From contig JAXLWK010000003.1 in assembly GCA_046328525.1 (NCBI GenBank), positions 682,001 through 746,000 on the forward strand: DNA of 64,000 nt, written 5' to 3'. Below are positions 7,670-15,880 of the stretch, one piece after another. This DNA comes from JBDHWG01 sp046328525. Its GTDB lineage: Bacteria > Chloroflexota > Anaerolineae > Epilineales > JAHCIE01. The position numbers were made by a program, and so were the translations under genes. The notes under the pieces were generated by a model. It saw only the letters and a program-made list of their open reading frames with translations. It was not told the origin of the DNA and did not search any database. Each line of letters begins with the position of its first letter. Position 1 is the stretch's first letter.

Positions 7670-9214
7670 ATGTTCGACATCCTGTTCAAGAACGCCCGAA
7701 TTCTGGACGGCACGGGCAATCCGTGGTTCTACGGTGACGTGGGGGTGCGCGGCGACCGCATCGCCGCCGTTGGGCGGCTCGACGCATCTGCCGCGATCGT
7801 GATTGACGCGCGGGAGAAGTTCCTCGCGCCCGGCTTCATTGATGCTCACATTCACACGGATGTCATGCTGCTGGCGGACCCGATCCATGCGGCCGGCCTG
7901 CGCCAGGGCGTGACGACACACATCATCGGCCAGGACGGCATCAGCTTCGCGCCCGCCTCCCCGCGTAGCATGGATTACATGCGCGCCTACTTCGCGGCCA
8001 TCAACACCGTGCCGGATATCGGCTGGGACTGGTCGAGCGTCGCCGAGTACCTCGACCGCTTCGACCGGGGCGTTGGCGCAAACGTCGCGTACCTGATTCC
8101 CCACGGCAATCTCCGGATCGAGGCAATGGGGGTGGACAGCCGCGCCCCGACGCCCGACGAGCTGGCCCACATGCAGCGCCTCGCGGCCCAGGCCATGCGC
8201 GAGGGCGCTGTCGGCTTCTCGACCGGCCTGGACTACATCCCGTGCCCCTACGCCGACACCGACGAACTGATCGCCATCGCCCGAGCCGTCGCGCCGTATG
8301 GCGGCGTCTACGTGACCCACCAGCGGAGCTATGCTGAGCGGGTCGTGGAAGCCACGCTGGAGAGTCTGCGCATCGGCGAGGAGGGCAGCGTTGGGGTCCA
8401 CATCTCGCACTTCAACGGGCGAGCGGACGTGCTGCTGCCGCTGATTGACGAGGGACGGCGGCGCGGGGTTGACGTTACTTACGATACGTACTGCTATCTG
8501 GCGAGTTGCACCCTCCTCGCCATGTCGGCGCTTCCCCAGTGGGCGCAGGCAGGGGGGCCGTGGGAGACGGAGCAGCGCCTGCGGCAGCCGGAAATCCGCG
8601 CTCAACTCCGCCCGTGGCTCGACGCGCCGGAGCGCCGTCTCGCCCACCTCCAGCTCAGCTATGTGCCCGGCCACCCGGAGGAGGAGGGCCTGCTGATCCC
8701 CGACGCCGCCGCGCGGGCCGGCCTGACGCCGGCGGATTACGTCTGCGAGCGCCTGGCGGACACGCACGTCAGCGTCTGCGCCCTGGGCTACCACGCCGGG
8801 CTGCGCACCGAGGCGGACATGGTGGCGATCATGCAGCACCCGGCCCACATGGCCGGCAGCGACGGGATATTCTCCGGCAGCCGCCCGCACCCGCGCGGCT
8901 ACGGCTGCTTCGCCCGCTATCTCGCGTACCACACCCGCGAGCGCGGGGATTTCACGTGGGAGGAGGCGGTGCGCCACATGACCTCCCACGCAGCGCGCCG
9001 CTTCCACCTGGCAGACCGCGGCCAGGTCCACGCCGGCTTTGCCGCCGACCTGGTGCTGTTCGACCCGGACCGCATCCAGGACCGCGCGACGTTCGAGAAC
9101 GGCGCGCAGTACGCCGAGGGCGTGGAGACTGTGGTCATCAACGGCCAGATTGCGCTGCGGGAGGGCGAGCCGACCGGCGTCCTGGCCGGCCGGGCGCTGC
9201 GCCGCCAGAACTAA
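7670..9214 (+). CDS. D-aminoacylase-like amidohydrolase
   Basis: A 514-residue metal-dependent hydrolase of the N-acyl-D-amino-acid deacylase group. The N-terminal beta-sandwich start is MFDILFKNARILDGTG. The metal-binding HIH (H60, H62) follows in GFIDAHIHTD, then HISHFNGR and the late MAGSDGIFSG (catalytic Asp region). The cysteine that bridges metals in D-aminoacylases (motif GNCG) is replaced: here the segment reads IIGQDGISFAP. The start at 7670 follows GGGAGGAG with good spacing and matches the family N-terminus. The isoaspartyl peptidase gene follows after a hairpin repeat, suggesting a shared role in recycling damaged or D-amino-acid peptides (inference). Confidence 0.85.
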   Translation: MFDILFKNARILDGTGNPWFYGDVGVRGDRIAAVGRLDASAAIVIDAREKFLAPGFIDAHIHTDVMLLADPIHAAGLRQGVTTHIIGQDGISFAPASPRSMDYMRAYFAAINTVPDIGWDWSSVAEYLDRFDRGVGANVAYLIPHGNLRIEAMGVDSRAPTPDELAHMQRLAAQAMREGAVGFSTGLDYIPCPYADTDELIAIARAVAPYGGVYVTHQRSYAERVVEATLESLRIGEEGSVGVHISHFNGRADVLLPLIDEGRRRGVDVTYDTYCYLASCTLLAMSALPQWAQAGGPWETEQRLRQPEIRAQLRPWLDAPERRLAHLQLSYVPGHPEEEGLLIPDAAARAGLTPADYVCERLADTHVSVCALGYHAGLRTEADMVAIMQHPAHMAGSDGIFSGSRPHPRGYGCFARYLAYHTRERGDFTWEEAVRHMTSHAARRFHLADRGQVHAGFAADLVLFDPDRIQDRATFENGAQYAEGVETVVINGQIALREGEPTGVLAGRALRRQN

Positions 9215-9223
9215 CGCCGAGGG

Positions 9224-9287
9224 TGTCACGCTGAGCGTCACCGAAGCGTCCCCGTCCTGGGGAGGCTTCACTCTGTTCCGCATGACA
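9224..9287. repeat. Nested hairpin repeat between hydrolase genes
   Basis: An inner stem GAAGCGTCCCC (9243-9253) pairs with GGGGAGGCTTC (9259-9269) around GTCCT, with one mismatch. Outer arms TGTCACGC and GCATGACA flank it. It resembles dispersed TGTCA...TGACA hairpin repeats seen in many GC-rich genomes and may also slow transcription between the two genes. Confidence 0.55.
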
Positions 9288-9316
9288 ACCGACGCATGAC
9301 GCATAGGGAGGGAAGT

Positions 9317-10216
9317 ATGCCACTCGCCATGATCGTCCACGGCGGCGCGTGGAGCATGTCGGACGAGGACCTGGAGCCACACCGAACGGGCTGCCGCGCC
9401 GCCGTGTTGCGCGGGTGGGAGACGCTCAAGGCTGGGGGCAGCGCCTTGGACGCGGTGGAAGCGGCGATCGTTGCCCTGGAGGACGACCCGACGTTCGACG
9501 CCGGTACTGGCTCATTCTTGAACGCCGCCGGCCAGGTCGAGCTGGACGCGGGCATCATGGACGGCGCGACGCTGGCGGCGGGCGCGGCGGCCGCCGTTCA
9601 CCGCGTGCGCAACCCTATCACGCTTGCGCGGCGCATCCTGGAGAGCGAGCACGTTCTCGTCGTTGGCGTGGGCGCGACACGTTTCGCGGCGGCCGCCGGT
9701 GTGCCGCTGTGCGCGGAAGACGACCTGGTCATCGAGCGCGAGCGCGCCCGCTGGAACGCCCTGCGCGACGAGAAGCGCAGCCTGACGGATGTGCTGTTCG
9801 GCCCGAAGAGTCTATCCACGGTGGGCGCGGTGGCGATGGATGGGCAGGGCCGCCTGGCGGCCGGCACGTCCACGGGCGGCTCGTTGAACAAGTGGCCGGG
9901 CCGGGTTGGCGATGTGCCGCTCGTCGGCAGTGGCTTCTACGCCGATAATGAAGGCGGCGGCGGGTCGAGCACGGGCTGGGGCGAGAGCATCATGCGCGTC
10001 GTTCTGGCGAAGCACGCGGTGGACCTGATGAGCGCGGGGGTGGCGGCGCCCGAGGCGGCGCAGCGCGCCATCGAAACGCTGGCGCGGAAGGTCCAGGGAG
10101 TCGGTGGTATCATTCTCCTGGATCGTGACGGGCGCGTCGGCCACGCCTACAACACCGAGCACATGGCCTACGCCTATTTGACCGAAGATCTCGCGGAGCC
10201 GGTCGTCTCCGTCTGA
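9317..10216 (+). CDS. Isoaspartyl peptidase/L-asparaginase (Ntn hydrolase)
   Basis: A 299-residue member of the plant-type asparaginase family (peptidase T2). It begins with AMIVHGGAW, carries the GTGSFLNAAG segment, and has the autocleavage nucleophile T168 in LSTVGAVAMD followed by GTSTGG. The precursor self-cleaves before the threonine and then hydrolyses L-isoaspartyl dipeptides or asparagine in the cytosol (family knowledge). GGGAGG is placed 6 nt before the ATG at 9317. It lies about 100 nt after the D-aminoacylase-like gene in the same orientation, with only a hairpin repeat between. Confidence 0.92.
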   Translation: MPLAMIVHGGAWSMSDEDLEPHRTGCRAAVLRGWETLKAGGSALDAVEAAIVALEDDPTFDAGTGSFLNAAGQVELDAGIMDGATLAAGAAAAVHRVRNPITLARRILESEHVLVVGVGATRFAAAAGVPLCAEDDLVIERERARWNALRDEKRSLTDVLFGPKSLSTVGAVAMDGQGRLAAGTSTGGSLNKWPGRVGDVPLVGSGFYADNEGGGGSSTGWGESIMRVVLAKHAVDLMSAGVAAPEAAQRAIETLARKVQGVGGIILLDRDGRVGHAYNTEHMAYAYLTEDLAEPVVSV

Positions 10217-10243
10217 CATCATCACACTGCTGGATGGTCGTTC

Positions 10244-11530
10244 GTGAAACCTCTTGTCGCACGCTGGTGGCGCAACCCGTTTCATGCGCTGGCCGGCCCG
10301 TTGCCGCCTGACGTTCGCTACAACTTCAATGTAGACCTGCTGGGCGCTATCTGCTTTGGCGTCTTCTTCGCCGCGGCCGTCTCGTTCGTTCCCGTCGTTT
10401 TGCGGCGGCTCGGCGCGACCGAAGGCATGCTGGCGTTCTACACCACCTCGACCTACTTCGGGTCGTTTCTCTCGCTCTTCAGCCTCATGGCCCTGCGCCG
10501 CTTCCCCAGCATGCCGTTCGCCCTGACGACGTGGACCATCGGGCGCGGCTTCTTCCTGGCGACCGCGCTGGTCACGGGGCCGGTCGGGATGTTATTCCTG
10601 ACGAGCTGTTTCTGGATCGCCGAGGGTCTGCCGGGGCCAGCGTACACCCAGCTCATGCAGCGCGTCTACCCGGCGAGCTATCGGGGGCGCGCGATGTCGG
10701 CGGTGCGCTGGGGGATGGCGATGGCGCTGGTGGTCACGACGCCCCTCGCGGGCTGGGCGCTCGAGATCGGCGGCTACCAGGTCGTGTTCCCGCTCGCCGC
10801 GTGCCTCGCCCTCGCCTCCCTGGTCCTGTTCTCGCGTCTTCGCTTGACGGCCTCCGCCGCCCAGACTCAGCCGGCGCTCTCGATGCGGCGGATGTTCGGC
10901 GTCCTGGGCCAGGACCGCCGTTTCTCGATCTACCTGCTGTCCCTGACCGTGTTCGGGTTGGGCGGCCTGATGGCCCTTCCGCTCTACCCCATCGTCCAGG
11001 TCAGCCGGCTGAACCTGTCCTATGCGTTCATCGGCTACCTGGGCCTGGCCCAGTCGGTTGCCTGGATGCTGGGGCTGACGATGTGGGGCCGCTGGCTCGA
11101 CCGCCTGGGGCCGATGTGGCTGCTGCGGGTGTGCCTGCTCATCAATGCCATCGTGCCGTTCACCTACGCCGTCGCCTGGAGCGGCTGGCTGCTCGTGCCG
11201 GCGTTCGTCGCCCAGGGCCTTGTGTCCGGCGCGTTCGACCTGGCGATTCTCAATGCCAGCATCCAGATGGCGCCGTCGGGCCGCGTCGTCGAGTACAACG
11301 CCTTGCAGACGACGGTCATCGGGCTGCGCGGAATGATTGGGCCGTGGCTTGGCGCGCTGATTCTGGCGCTGGGGGCGCCGTTTGCCGCCGTGTTCGTCCT
11401 GGCGGGACTGATGATGCTGGCGGCGTGGGTCATCGTGCGGACGGTTCACCTGCCGCAGACGCCGCCGGAAGAGACGCCGCCGACTGAGGAGATACGCGAG
11501 ACGGTCCTGGCCGTCGAGACACTCGAATAG
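10244..11530 (+). CDS. MFS transporter
   Basis: A 428-residue protein with about 12 hydrophobic segments in the major facilitator pattern. The first TM pair starts at NFNVDLLGAICFGVFFAAAV, a central cytoplasmic break follows at about residues 195-215, and a short acidic tail ends the protein. It starts with GTG at 10244, 27 nt after the isoaspartyl peptidase stop; a GGATGG stretch just upstream is a weak ribosome site. It is probably in the same transcript as the two hydrolases and could export or import their products, but substrate specificity cannot be read. Confidence 0.85.
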   Translation: MKPLVARWWRNPFHALAGPLPPDVRYNFNVDLLGAICFGVFFAAAVSFVPVVLRRLGATEGMLAFYTTSTYFGSFLSLFSLMALRRFPSMPFALTTWTIGRGFFLATALVTGPVGMLFLTSCFWIAEGLPGPAYTQLMQRVYPASYRGRAMSAVRWGMAMALVVTTPLAGWALEIGGYQVVFPLAACLALASLVLFSRLRLTASAAQTQPALSMRRMFGVLGQDRRFSIYLLSLTVFGLGGLMALPLYPIVQVSRLNLSYAFIGYLGLAQSVAWMLGLTMWGRWLDRLGPMWLLRVCLLINAIVPFTYAVAWSGWLLVPAFVAQGLVSGAFDLAILNASIQMAPSGRVVEYNALQTTVIGLRGMIGPWLGALILALGAPFAAVFVLAGLMMLAAWVIVRTVHLPQTPPEETPPTEEIRETVLAVETLE

Positions 11531-11542
11531 GCAGCGCGGCTC

Positions 11543-12064
11543 TCAACCCTCGTCGGCCGCGCCGCTCTCATCGTCGAGGCCGACGGCGATGAGGTAGCCG
11601 CGGGCGCGCTCGGTGAGCGGGTAGCGCTCGACGAGCCGCCAGAAGGCGCGCGAGTGGTTGGCCTGTTCCAGGTGCGCCAGCTCGTGAACGAGGACGTAGT
11701 CGCGCACCCACGGCGGCATTTTGGCGACGCGGTCGCTGATGCGGATGGTGCCGTTGGCCGGTGTGCAGCTCCCGAAGCGCCGCTGCTGGTTGGTGACGTA
11801 GCGGAGGGAGGTCCAGCGCAGGCGGCCGCCGAAGTATTTGCGGTTTAGCTCGTGGGCGCGCTCGTCTAGCTCCCTGTCGTCGGCCTCCGGCGGTTTGACG
11901 CGCTTTGCCAGGCGCGTCCGCAGGCGCTGGATGATGGGCGCCAACTCCTCGTCGCTGACGTGCTCCGGGGCCAGGACTTCGAGGGTGCCATCCGGCAGGG
12001 GACGGGCGGTCACTGTGCGAACGCGGCGCGCGCTGCGCACGATCTTGATGGGCTGGTCTGTCAT
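11543..12064 (-). CDS. YgjP/DUF45-type zinc metallopeptidase
   Basis: A 173-residue cytosolic protein of the M48-related YgjP (DUF45) family. Its hallmark is HELAH at residues 127-131 with a third ligand H137 in NHSRAFW; RFGSCTPANGTIRIS precedes it. The physiological substrate is unknown in the family. A 5' extension of the frame to 12244 is rejected because a promoter lies directly at this ATG: the mRNA would begin at the start codon, and no Shine-Dalgarno is visible. It converges with the MFS gene (12 nt between stops) and diverges from the dynamin-like gene. Confidence 0.85.
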   Translation of the reverse strand: MTDQPIKIVRSARRVRTVTARPLPDGTLEVLAPEHVSDEELAPIIQRLRTRLAKRVKPPEADDRELDERAHELNRKYFGGRLRWTSLRYVTNQQRRFGSCTPANGTIRISDRVAKMPPWVRDYVLVHELAHLEQANHSRAFWRLVERYPLTERARGYLIAVGLDDESGAADEG

Positions 12065-12071
12065 GGCGAAA

Positions 12072-12099
12072 AGTATAGGGCAGGTTGGGGACAGGTCAA
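12072..12099 (-). promoter_or_regulatory. Leaderless promoter of the DUF45 gene
   Basis: Minus strand: TTGACC (complement of 12094-12099), 16-bp spacer, TATACT (complement of 12072-12077). Only 7 nt separate the -10 from the ATG at 12064, so transcription should start at or next to the start codon, giving a leaderless mRNA. Confidence 0.75.
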
Positions 12100-12121
12100 G
12101 AACGACGTACTGGCCTGTTTC

Positions 12122-12150
12122 TTGTTCATTATATGCGACATAAGTACAAT
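12122..12150 (+). promoter_or_regulatory. Promoter of the dynamin-like/JAMM operon
   Basis: TTGTTC (12122-12127), 17-bp spacer, TACAAT (12145-12150). The predicted start is near 12157, leaving a leader of about 55 nt before the ATG at 12214. It lies back to back with the leaderless promoter of the DUF45 gene. Confidence 0.65.
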
Positions 12151-12213
12151 AAGGCTTATGCTGAAGGCGATACGGGCGCGCGCGTAGAGGATTCGAGCGG
12201 AGGCAAGCGGAGC

Positions 12214-14010
12214 ATGGCAACATCACTGTCGGCGGCGATACCAACGGTACTCACCGAGGAGCAGGCGCAAATCTGGAAGGACGAGCGGCGGGCGCTGGAG
12301 CGGCTGCTGACCGTCCTGGCCGGCTGGGACTCGCTGCCAGATGACATAAAAGTCGTGCAGCAGGCCCTGGCGCAGCTCGACGAGCTATTTCTCCTGGTGA
12401 TCGCGGGCGAGTTCAACAGCGGCAAGTCGGCGCTCATCAACGCGCTGCTCGGCGAGCGCTACCTGGCCGAGGGTGTGACGCCGACGACGGCGGAGATCAA
12501 CATTCTCCGCTACGGCGAGAAGGGCCAGCAGCGCGTCGAGCGGGGGGTGCGCATTGTCTCCTACCCCGCGCCCTTCCTCCAGGAGATCAACCTGGTGGAC
12601 ACACCGGGGACGAACGCGGTGCTGCGGGAGCACGAGGAGATTACGCGCGAGTTCGTCCCGCGCAGCGACCTGGTGCTGTTCGTCACGTCAGCTGACCGCC
12701 CGTTCACCGAAAGCGAGCGCGCGTTCCTCAGCGCTATCAAGGACTGGGGCAAGAAGATTGTTCTGGTTGTCAACAAGATAGACATTTTCGAGACGCCGGA
12801 GGAGCAGGACCAGGCCATCGCCTTCGTGATGGACAACGCGCGCCGATTGCTAGGCGTCACACCGGACGTCTTTCCGGTGTCGGCGCGGCTGGCCTTGCGC
12901 GGCAAGCTGGGCGCGCGCGCCAACGGCGGCGCCGACCACTCCGAATTGTGGTGGCGGGCCAGCCAGTTCCAGCCGTTTGAGCAGTACATCCTGGAGACGC
13001 TGAACCAGCAGAGCCGCGTCCGCCTCAAGCTTCTCAATCCCCTGGGTGTGGCAACGCGGGTGGCGGGTGACAATCTGCACAGGATGAACGAGCGCCAGAC
13101 GCTGCTGCGCGACGACATGCAGACCATCGCCGCCGTCGAGCGGCAGCTCGCGCTGTATCGCCAGGACATGCAGACCGAGGCGCAGCAGCGCTTCGCCAAG
13201 ATTGACAACGTGATCCTGCAAATGCGCCTGCGCGGCGAGGAGTTCTTCGACAGCCAGATTCGGCTTCGCAACATTCCGGCGCTGCTCAACAGCCAGCGTC
13301 TCGCCGAGGATTTCGAGCGCGAGGTCGTGGCGGACACGCCCGACGCCATCGAGAAGCAGGTGCACGAGCTGATTGACTGGATGGTGGACCGCGAGTTGCG
13401 GGAGTGGCGCGTCATCGCCAAGGAGCTTGGCCGCCGCCAGCGCACCGAGTTCCTGGAGAGCGCGGCGCAGGACGCGGCCGGCGGCTTCGAATACAACCGC
13501 CGCGAGCTACTGGACAGCATCGGCAAAGAGGCGGCGACGCTGGTTGCCAACTACGACCGCGAGGTGGAGAGCCGGACTCTTGTGGAAGGCATCCAGGACG
13601 CCCTGGCGCAGACGGCGCTGGTGGAAGTGGGGGCCGTCAGCCTCGGCGTCATCCTCCACGCCCTCCTGGCGAGCGCGGCCGCCGACGCGACCGGCATCCT
13701 GGCGGCCAGCCTGCTGGGCGTGCTCGGCTTCGCCATTCTTCCGTACAAGAAGAGCCAGGCCAAGAAGGACCTGCGCGAGAAGACGGACGAGCTGCGGGAG
13801 CGCCTCAAGACGAACATGGCGGACGTGATCAACGACCAGTTGGACCGCTCCGTGTCGCGACTCCAGGAGTCGGTCGGCCCCTACAGCCGCTTCATTCGCG
13901 GGGAGCACGACAGGTTGGTGGGGCTTGAGGCTACGCTGAACGAGATCGTGAAGACCCTGGATGAGCTGCGGGGCCGGGTTGACGCCACCCTGCCGGAGGT
14001 TGCGCGATGA
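12214..14010 (+). CDS. Bacterial dynamin-like GTPase
   Basis: A 598-residue dynamin-family protein. GTPase motifs are in order: G1 GEFNSGKS (65-72), G2 threonines in VTPTTAEI, G3 DTPG (129-132) and G4 NKID (187-190). A helical region of about 300 residues follows. A hydrophobic membrane paddle (about 465-510, SLGVILHALLASAAADATG) and a basic coiled tail (KKSQAKKDLREKTDELRER) end it. Family members bind and remodel membranes on GTP hydrolysis. The ATG at 12214 has GGAGG 10 nt upstream; it is preferred because the longer frame crosses the promoter. The stop overlaps the next gene by ATGA, so the JAMM protein is translationally coupled. Confidence 0.92.
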   Translation: MATSLSAAIPTVLTEEQAQIWKDERRALERLLTVLAGWDSLPDDIKVVQQALAQLDELFLLVIAGEFNSGKSALINALLGERYLAEGVTPTTAEINILRYGEKGQQRVERGVRIVSYPAPFLQEINLVDTPGTNAVLREHEEITREFVPRSDLVLFVTSADRPFTESERAFLSAIKDWGKKIVLVVNKIDIFETPEEQDQAIAFVMDNARRLLGVTPDVFPVSARLALRGKLGARANGGADHSELWWRASQFQPFEQYILETLNQQSRVRLKLLNPLGVATRVAGDNLHRMNERQTLLRDDMQTIAAVERQLALYRQDMQTEAQQRFAKIDNVILQMRLRGEEFFDSQIRLRNIPALLNSQRLAEDFEREVVADTPDAIEKQVHELIDWMVDRELREWRVIAKELGRRQRTEFLESAAQDAAGGFEYNRRELLDSIGKEAATLVANYDREVESRTLVEGIQDALAQTALVEVGAVSLGVILHALLASAAADATGILAASLLGVLGFAILPYKKSQAKKDLREKTDELRERLKTNMADVINDQLDRSVSRLQESVGPYSRFIRGEHDRLVGLEATLNEIVKTLDELRGRVDATLPEVAR

Positions 14011-14477
14011 CCGTGGCCCCGCTGCTGCCGGACGAGGTGCGGGAGGCTATTTACGCCCACGCCCGGCAGGACTATCCCAACGAGTGCTGCGGGGGGGTGT
14101 GGCGCGTGGGCGAGGACGACCGGGCGACCTGGGAGGTGGTGCGCTACACCAACGTTCAGGACGAGCTGCACGCCCGCGACCCGGCGCGCTATCTCCGCAC
14201 GGCGCGCACGGCGTACACCATTGCCGCGAAAGAGCTGCTGGCGATCAATCGGCGAGTCGAGGCGCCGGGGCAGCGCCTGGCGATCCTCTACCACTCGCAC
14301 CCGGACCACGACGCCTACTTCTCCGACGAAGACCTGTACTTCGCCGCGCCCCTTGGTGAGCCGGGCTATCCCGGCACGGACTACCTTGTCGTCTCCGTGC
14401 GAGACGGCGAGGTGCGAGGCCACCGCTGCTTCGCCTGGAGTGAGGAGCAGGGGGAGTTCATCGAGCAGGCGTGCTAA
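14007..14477 (+). CDS. JAMM/MPN domain metallopeptidase (M67 family)
   Basis: A 156-residue protein with a complete JAMM site: E26 (NECCGG), H96-x-H98-P and S106-x-x-D109 (HSHPDHDAYFSDED). Bacterial relatives cleave C-terminal extensions from ubiquitin-like sulfur carriers or act in pupylation-like systems. No ubiquitin-like or E1-like gene is adjacent here. The ATG overlaps the dynamin-like stop by 4 nt, and the next MFS gene follows at once. The enzymatic class is firm; the substrate is unknown, and the partnership with a dynamin-like GTPase is the notable point. Confidence 0.9.
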   Translation: MTVAPLLPDEVREAIYAHARQDYPNECCGGVWRVGEDDRATWEVVRYTNVQDELHARDPARYLRTARTAYTIAAKELLAINRRVEAPGQRLAILYHSHPDHDAYFSDEDLYFAAPLGEPGYPGTDYLVVSVRDGEVRGHRCFAWSEEQGEFIEQAC

Positions 14478-14500
14478 GACGCCGCCAGACAGGAACGCCT

Positions 14501-15742
14501 GTGCCGCAACGTAGCATCCTTCTCTACATGGCCGCCGTCGGTATGGTGGGCTTCACCATAGACGGCGGCATCTACGCTGTCGTCTACAATCTGTTCGTCC
14601 TGCGCCTCGGCTACGGTGCGGACTTCATCGGCCTGCTCGCGTCCGTCAGCCTGGTCGGCTTCACCCTGGCCGGGGCGGTCGCCGGCCCGCTCGGCGACCG
14701 CGTTGGCAGCCGACGGATGCTGCTGCTGGGCCTCGGGGCCATGGTGGTGGCATTGGCGGCGATGCCGCTAACCGCCCTACTCCCGCCGGACAATCAGTCG
14801 GCCGGCCTGATCGCCCTGTTCTCTGTGGCAAACATGGGGCTGGCCGCGTTCTTCGTCAACGCCCCGCCGTACATCAGCGCGATTGCTGCGCCGTCTATCC
14901 TCGAGCGTGTCTTCGCCTACCAGACGGCGCTCTGGGCATTCTGCGCGTTCCTCGGTGGGCTGATCGGCGGCTTCCTGCCCGCGTCGCTGGCGGCGGCGCT
15001 GGGCTGGTCCCTCGACAATCCCGCGCCCTACGCTGTGCCGCTGATTGTGGCGGCGCTAGGCATGGCCGCCGCCTTCACCGCCATCGTGTTCACGGAGAAC
15101 GCCACGCCTCACGCCGCGCATGGAAAAGCAGCCGGGGCGATTGCGTTCCCCCTAGGAATCGTCGTGGTGCTGGGGCTGGTGCGCTTCTTCCACGCCGGCA
15201 CTATGGGCGCGGTGCTGCCTTTCTTCAACGTCTACATGGACTCGGCGCTCCAGGCGCCCACGGCTCAGATCGGCATTGTCACGGCCTGCGGGCGCTTGCT
15301 CGCGGCGTTCCTGGCGCTGCTGACCCCCATCGTGGCGCGACGGTGGGGCAACCGCAACATCGTGACCTGGGGGTCGGCCATGATGTCGCTGGCCGTCGTG
15401 CCCATGATCCTGATCCCCGACGCGGTTGCCGCCAGCTTTGGCTTCATCAGCGTGGCGTCGCTGTCCTCGATGCGCTACGCCGCGTTCATTGCCTTCGCCA
15501 TGAAGATCGTTCCGCCCCAGCGGCGCGGGCTGCTCGCCGGCGTCTCCGAAACGTCGGCCGGGGTGAGCTTCGCCCTGACGGCGTTCCTGGGCGGCCAGAT
15601 TATCACGCGCCTGGGCTACCCGCCGCTGTTCACGATCGGCTGCATCATGGGCCTCATCGGCAGCGCCATCTTCTGGGTCTACTTCCAGTCGCGGCGTGGT
15701 GTGGCGGTCGGCGCGGAGGCGGGCCTGCCCGGGGACGTGTGA
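14501..15742 (+). CDS. MFS transporter
   Basis: About 413 residues and 12 predicted TM helices, with the MFS loop signature GPLGDRVGSRR between TM2 and TM3. The start is uncertain. GTG at 14501 has AGGA 6 nt upstream and falls after the JAMM stop; GTG at 14471 would overlap the JAMM gene and add 10 basic residues. It is the third gene of the dynamin-JAMM transcript. It resembles the other MFS protein of this window (10244) in length only. The substrate is unknown. Confidence 0.83.
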   Translation: MPQRSILLYMAAVGMVGFTIDGGIYAVVYNLFVLRLGYGADFIGLLASVSLVGFTLAGAVAGPLGDRVGSRRMLLLGLGAMVVALAAMPLTALLPPDNQSAGLIALFSVANMGLAAFFVNAPPYISAIAAPSILERVFAYQTALWAFCAFLGGLIGGFLPASLAAALGWSLDNPAPYAVPLIVAALGMAAAFTAIVFTENATPHAAHGKAAGAIAFPLGIVVVLGLVRFFHAGTMGAVLPFFNVYMDSALQAPTAQIGIVTACGRLLAAFLALLTPIVARRWGNRNIVTWGSAMMSLAVVPMILIPDAVAASFGFISVASLSSMRYAAFIAFAMKIVPPQRRGLLAGVSETSAGVSFALTAFLGGQIITRLGYPPLFTIGCIMGLIGSAIFWVYFQSRRGVAVGAEAGLPGDV

Positions 15743-15752
15743 CAGCGGCCGG

Positions 15753-15781
15753 TTGACGACGCGGCGGATTTTCGCTAAACT
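15753..15781 (+). promoter_or_regulatory. Promoter ahead of metH
   Basis: TTGACG (15753-15758), 17-bp spacer, TAAACT (15776-15781). Predicted start near 15788, about 93 nt before the metH ATG. The leader therefore contains the intrinsic terminator at 15824-15852. Confidence 0.7.
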
Positions 15782-15823
15782 ATGGGTAACTGATGGCGCA
15801 GGCTCTTTCAGCGACGTGACTTG

Positions 15824-15852
15824 CCTCTTCTTTTGTCGAAGAGGTCTTTTTT
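15824..15852 (+). terminator. Intrinsic terminator in the metH leader (possible attenuator)
   Basis: Stem CCTCTTC (15824-15830) pairs with GAAGAGG (15838-15844) around TTTTGTC, followed by TCTTTTTT. It ends the upstream MFS transcript, but it also sits downstream of the promoter at 15753-15781 and 28 nt before metH, so it can act as an attenuator. No cobalamin or SAM riboswitch core is recognisable in the roughly 40 nt available upstream. Confidence 0.75.
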
Positions 15853-15880
15853 GTATATCCGGATGGGCAGGAGGTGGATG

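Noticed and set aside
12085..12213. N-terminal extension of the dynamin-like protein
   Set aside because: It would start upstream of the predicted promoter and adds sequence with no similarity to the family.
15782..15880. Cobalamin or SAM riboswitch upstream of metH
   Set aside because: The leader before the terminator is only about 40 nt and lacks a B12-box or S-box core.
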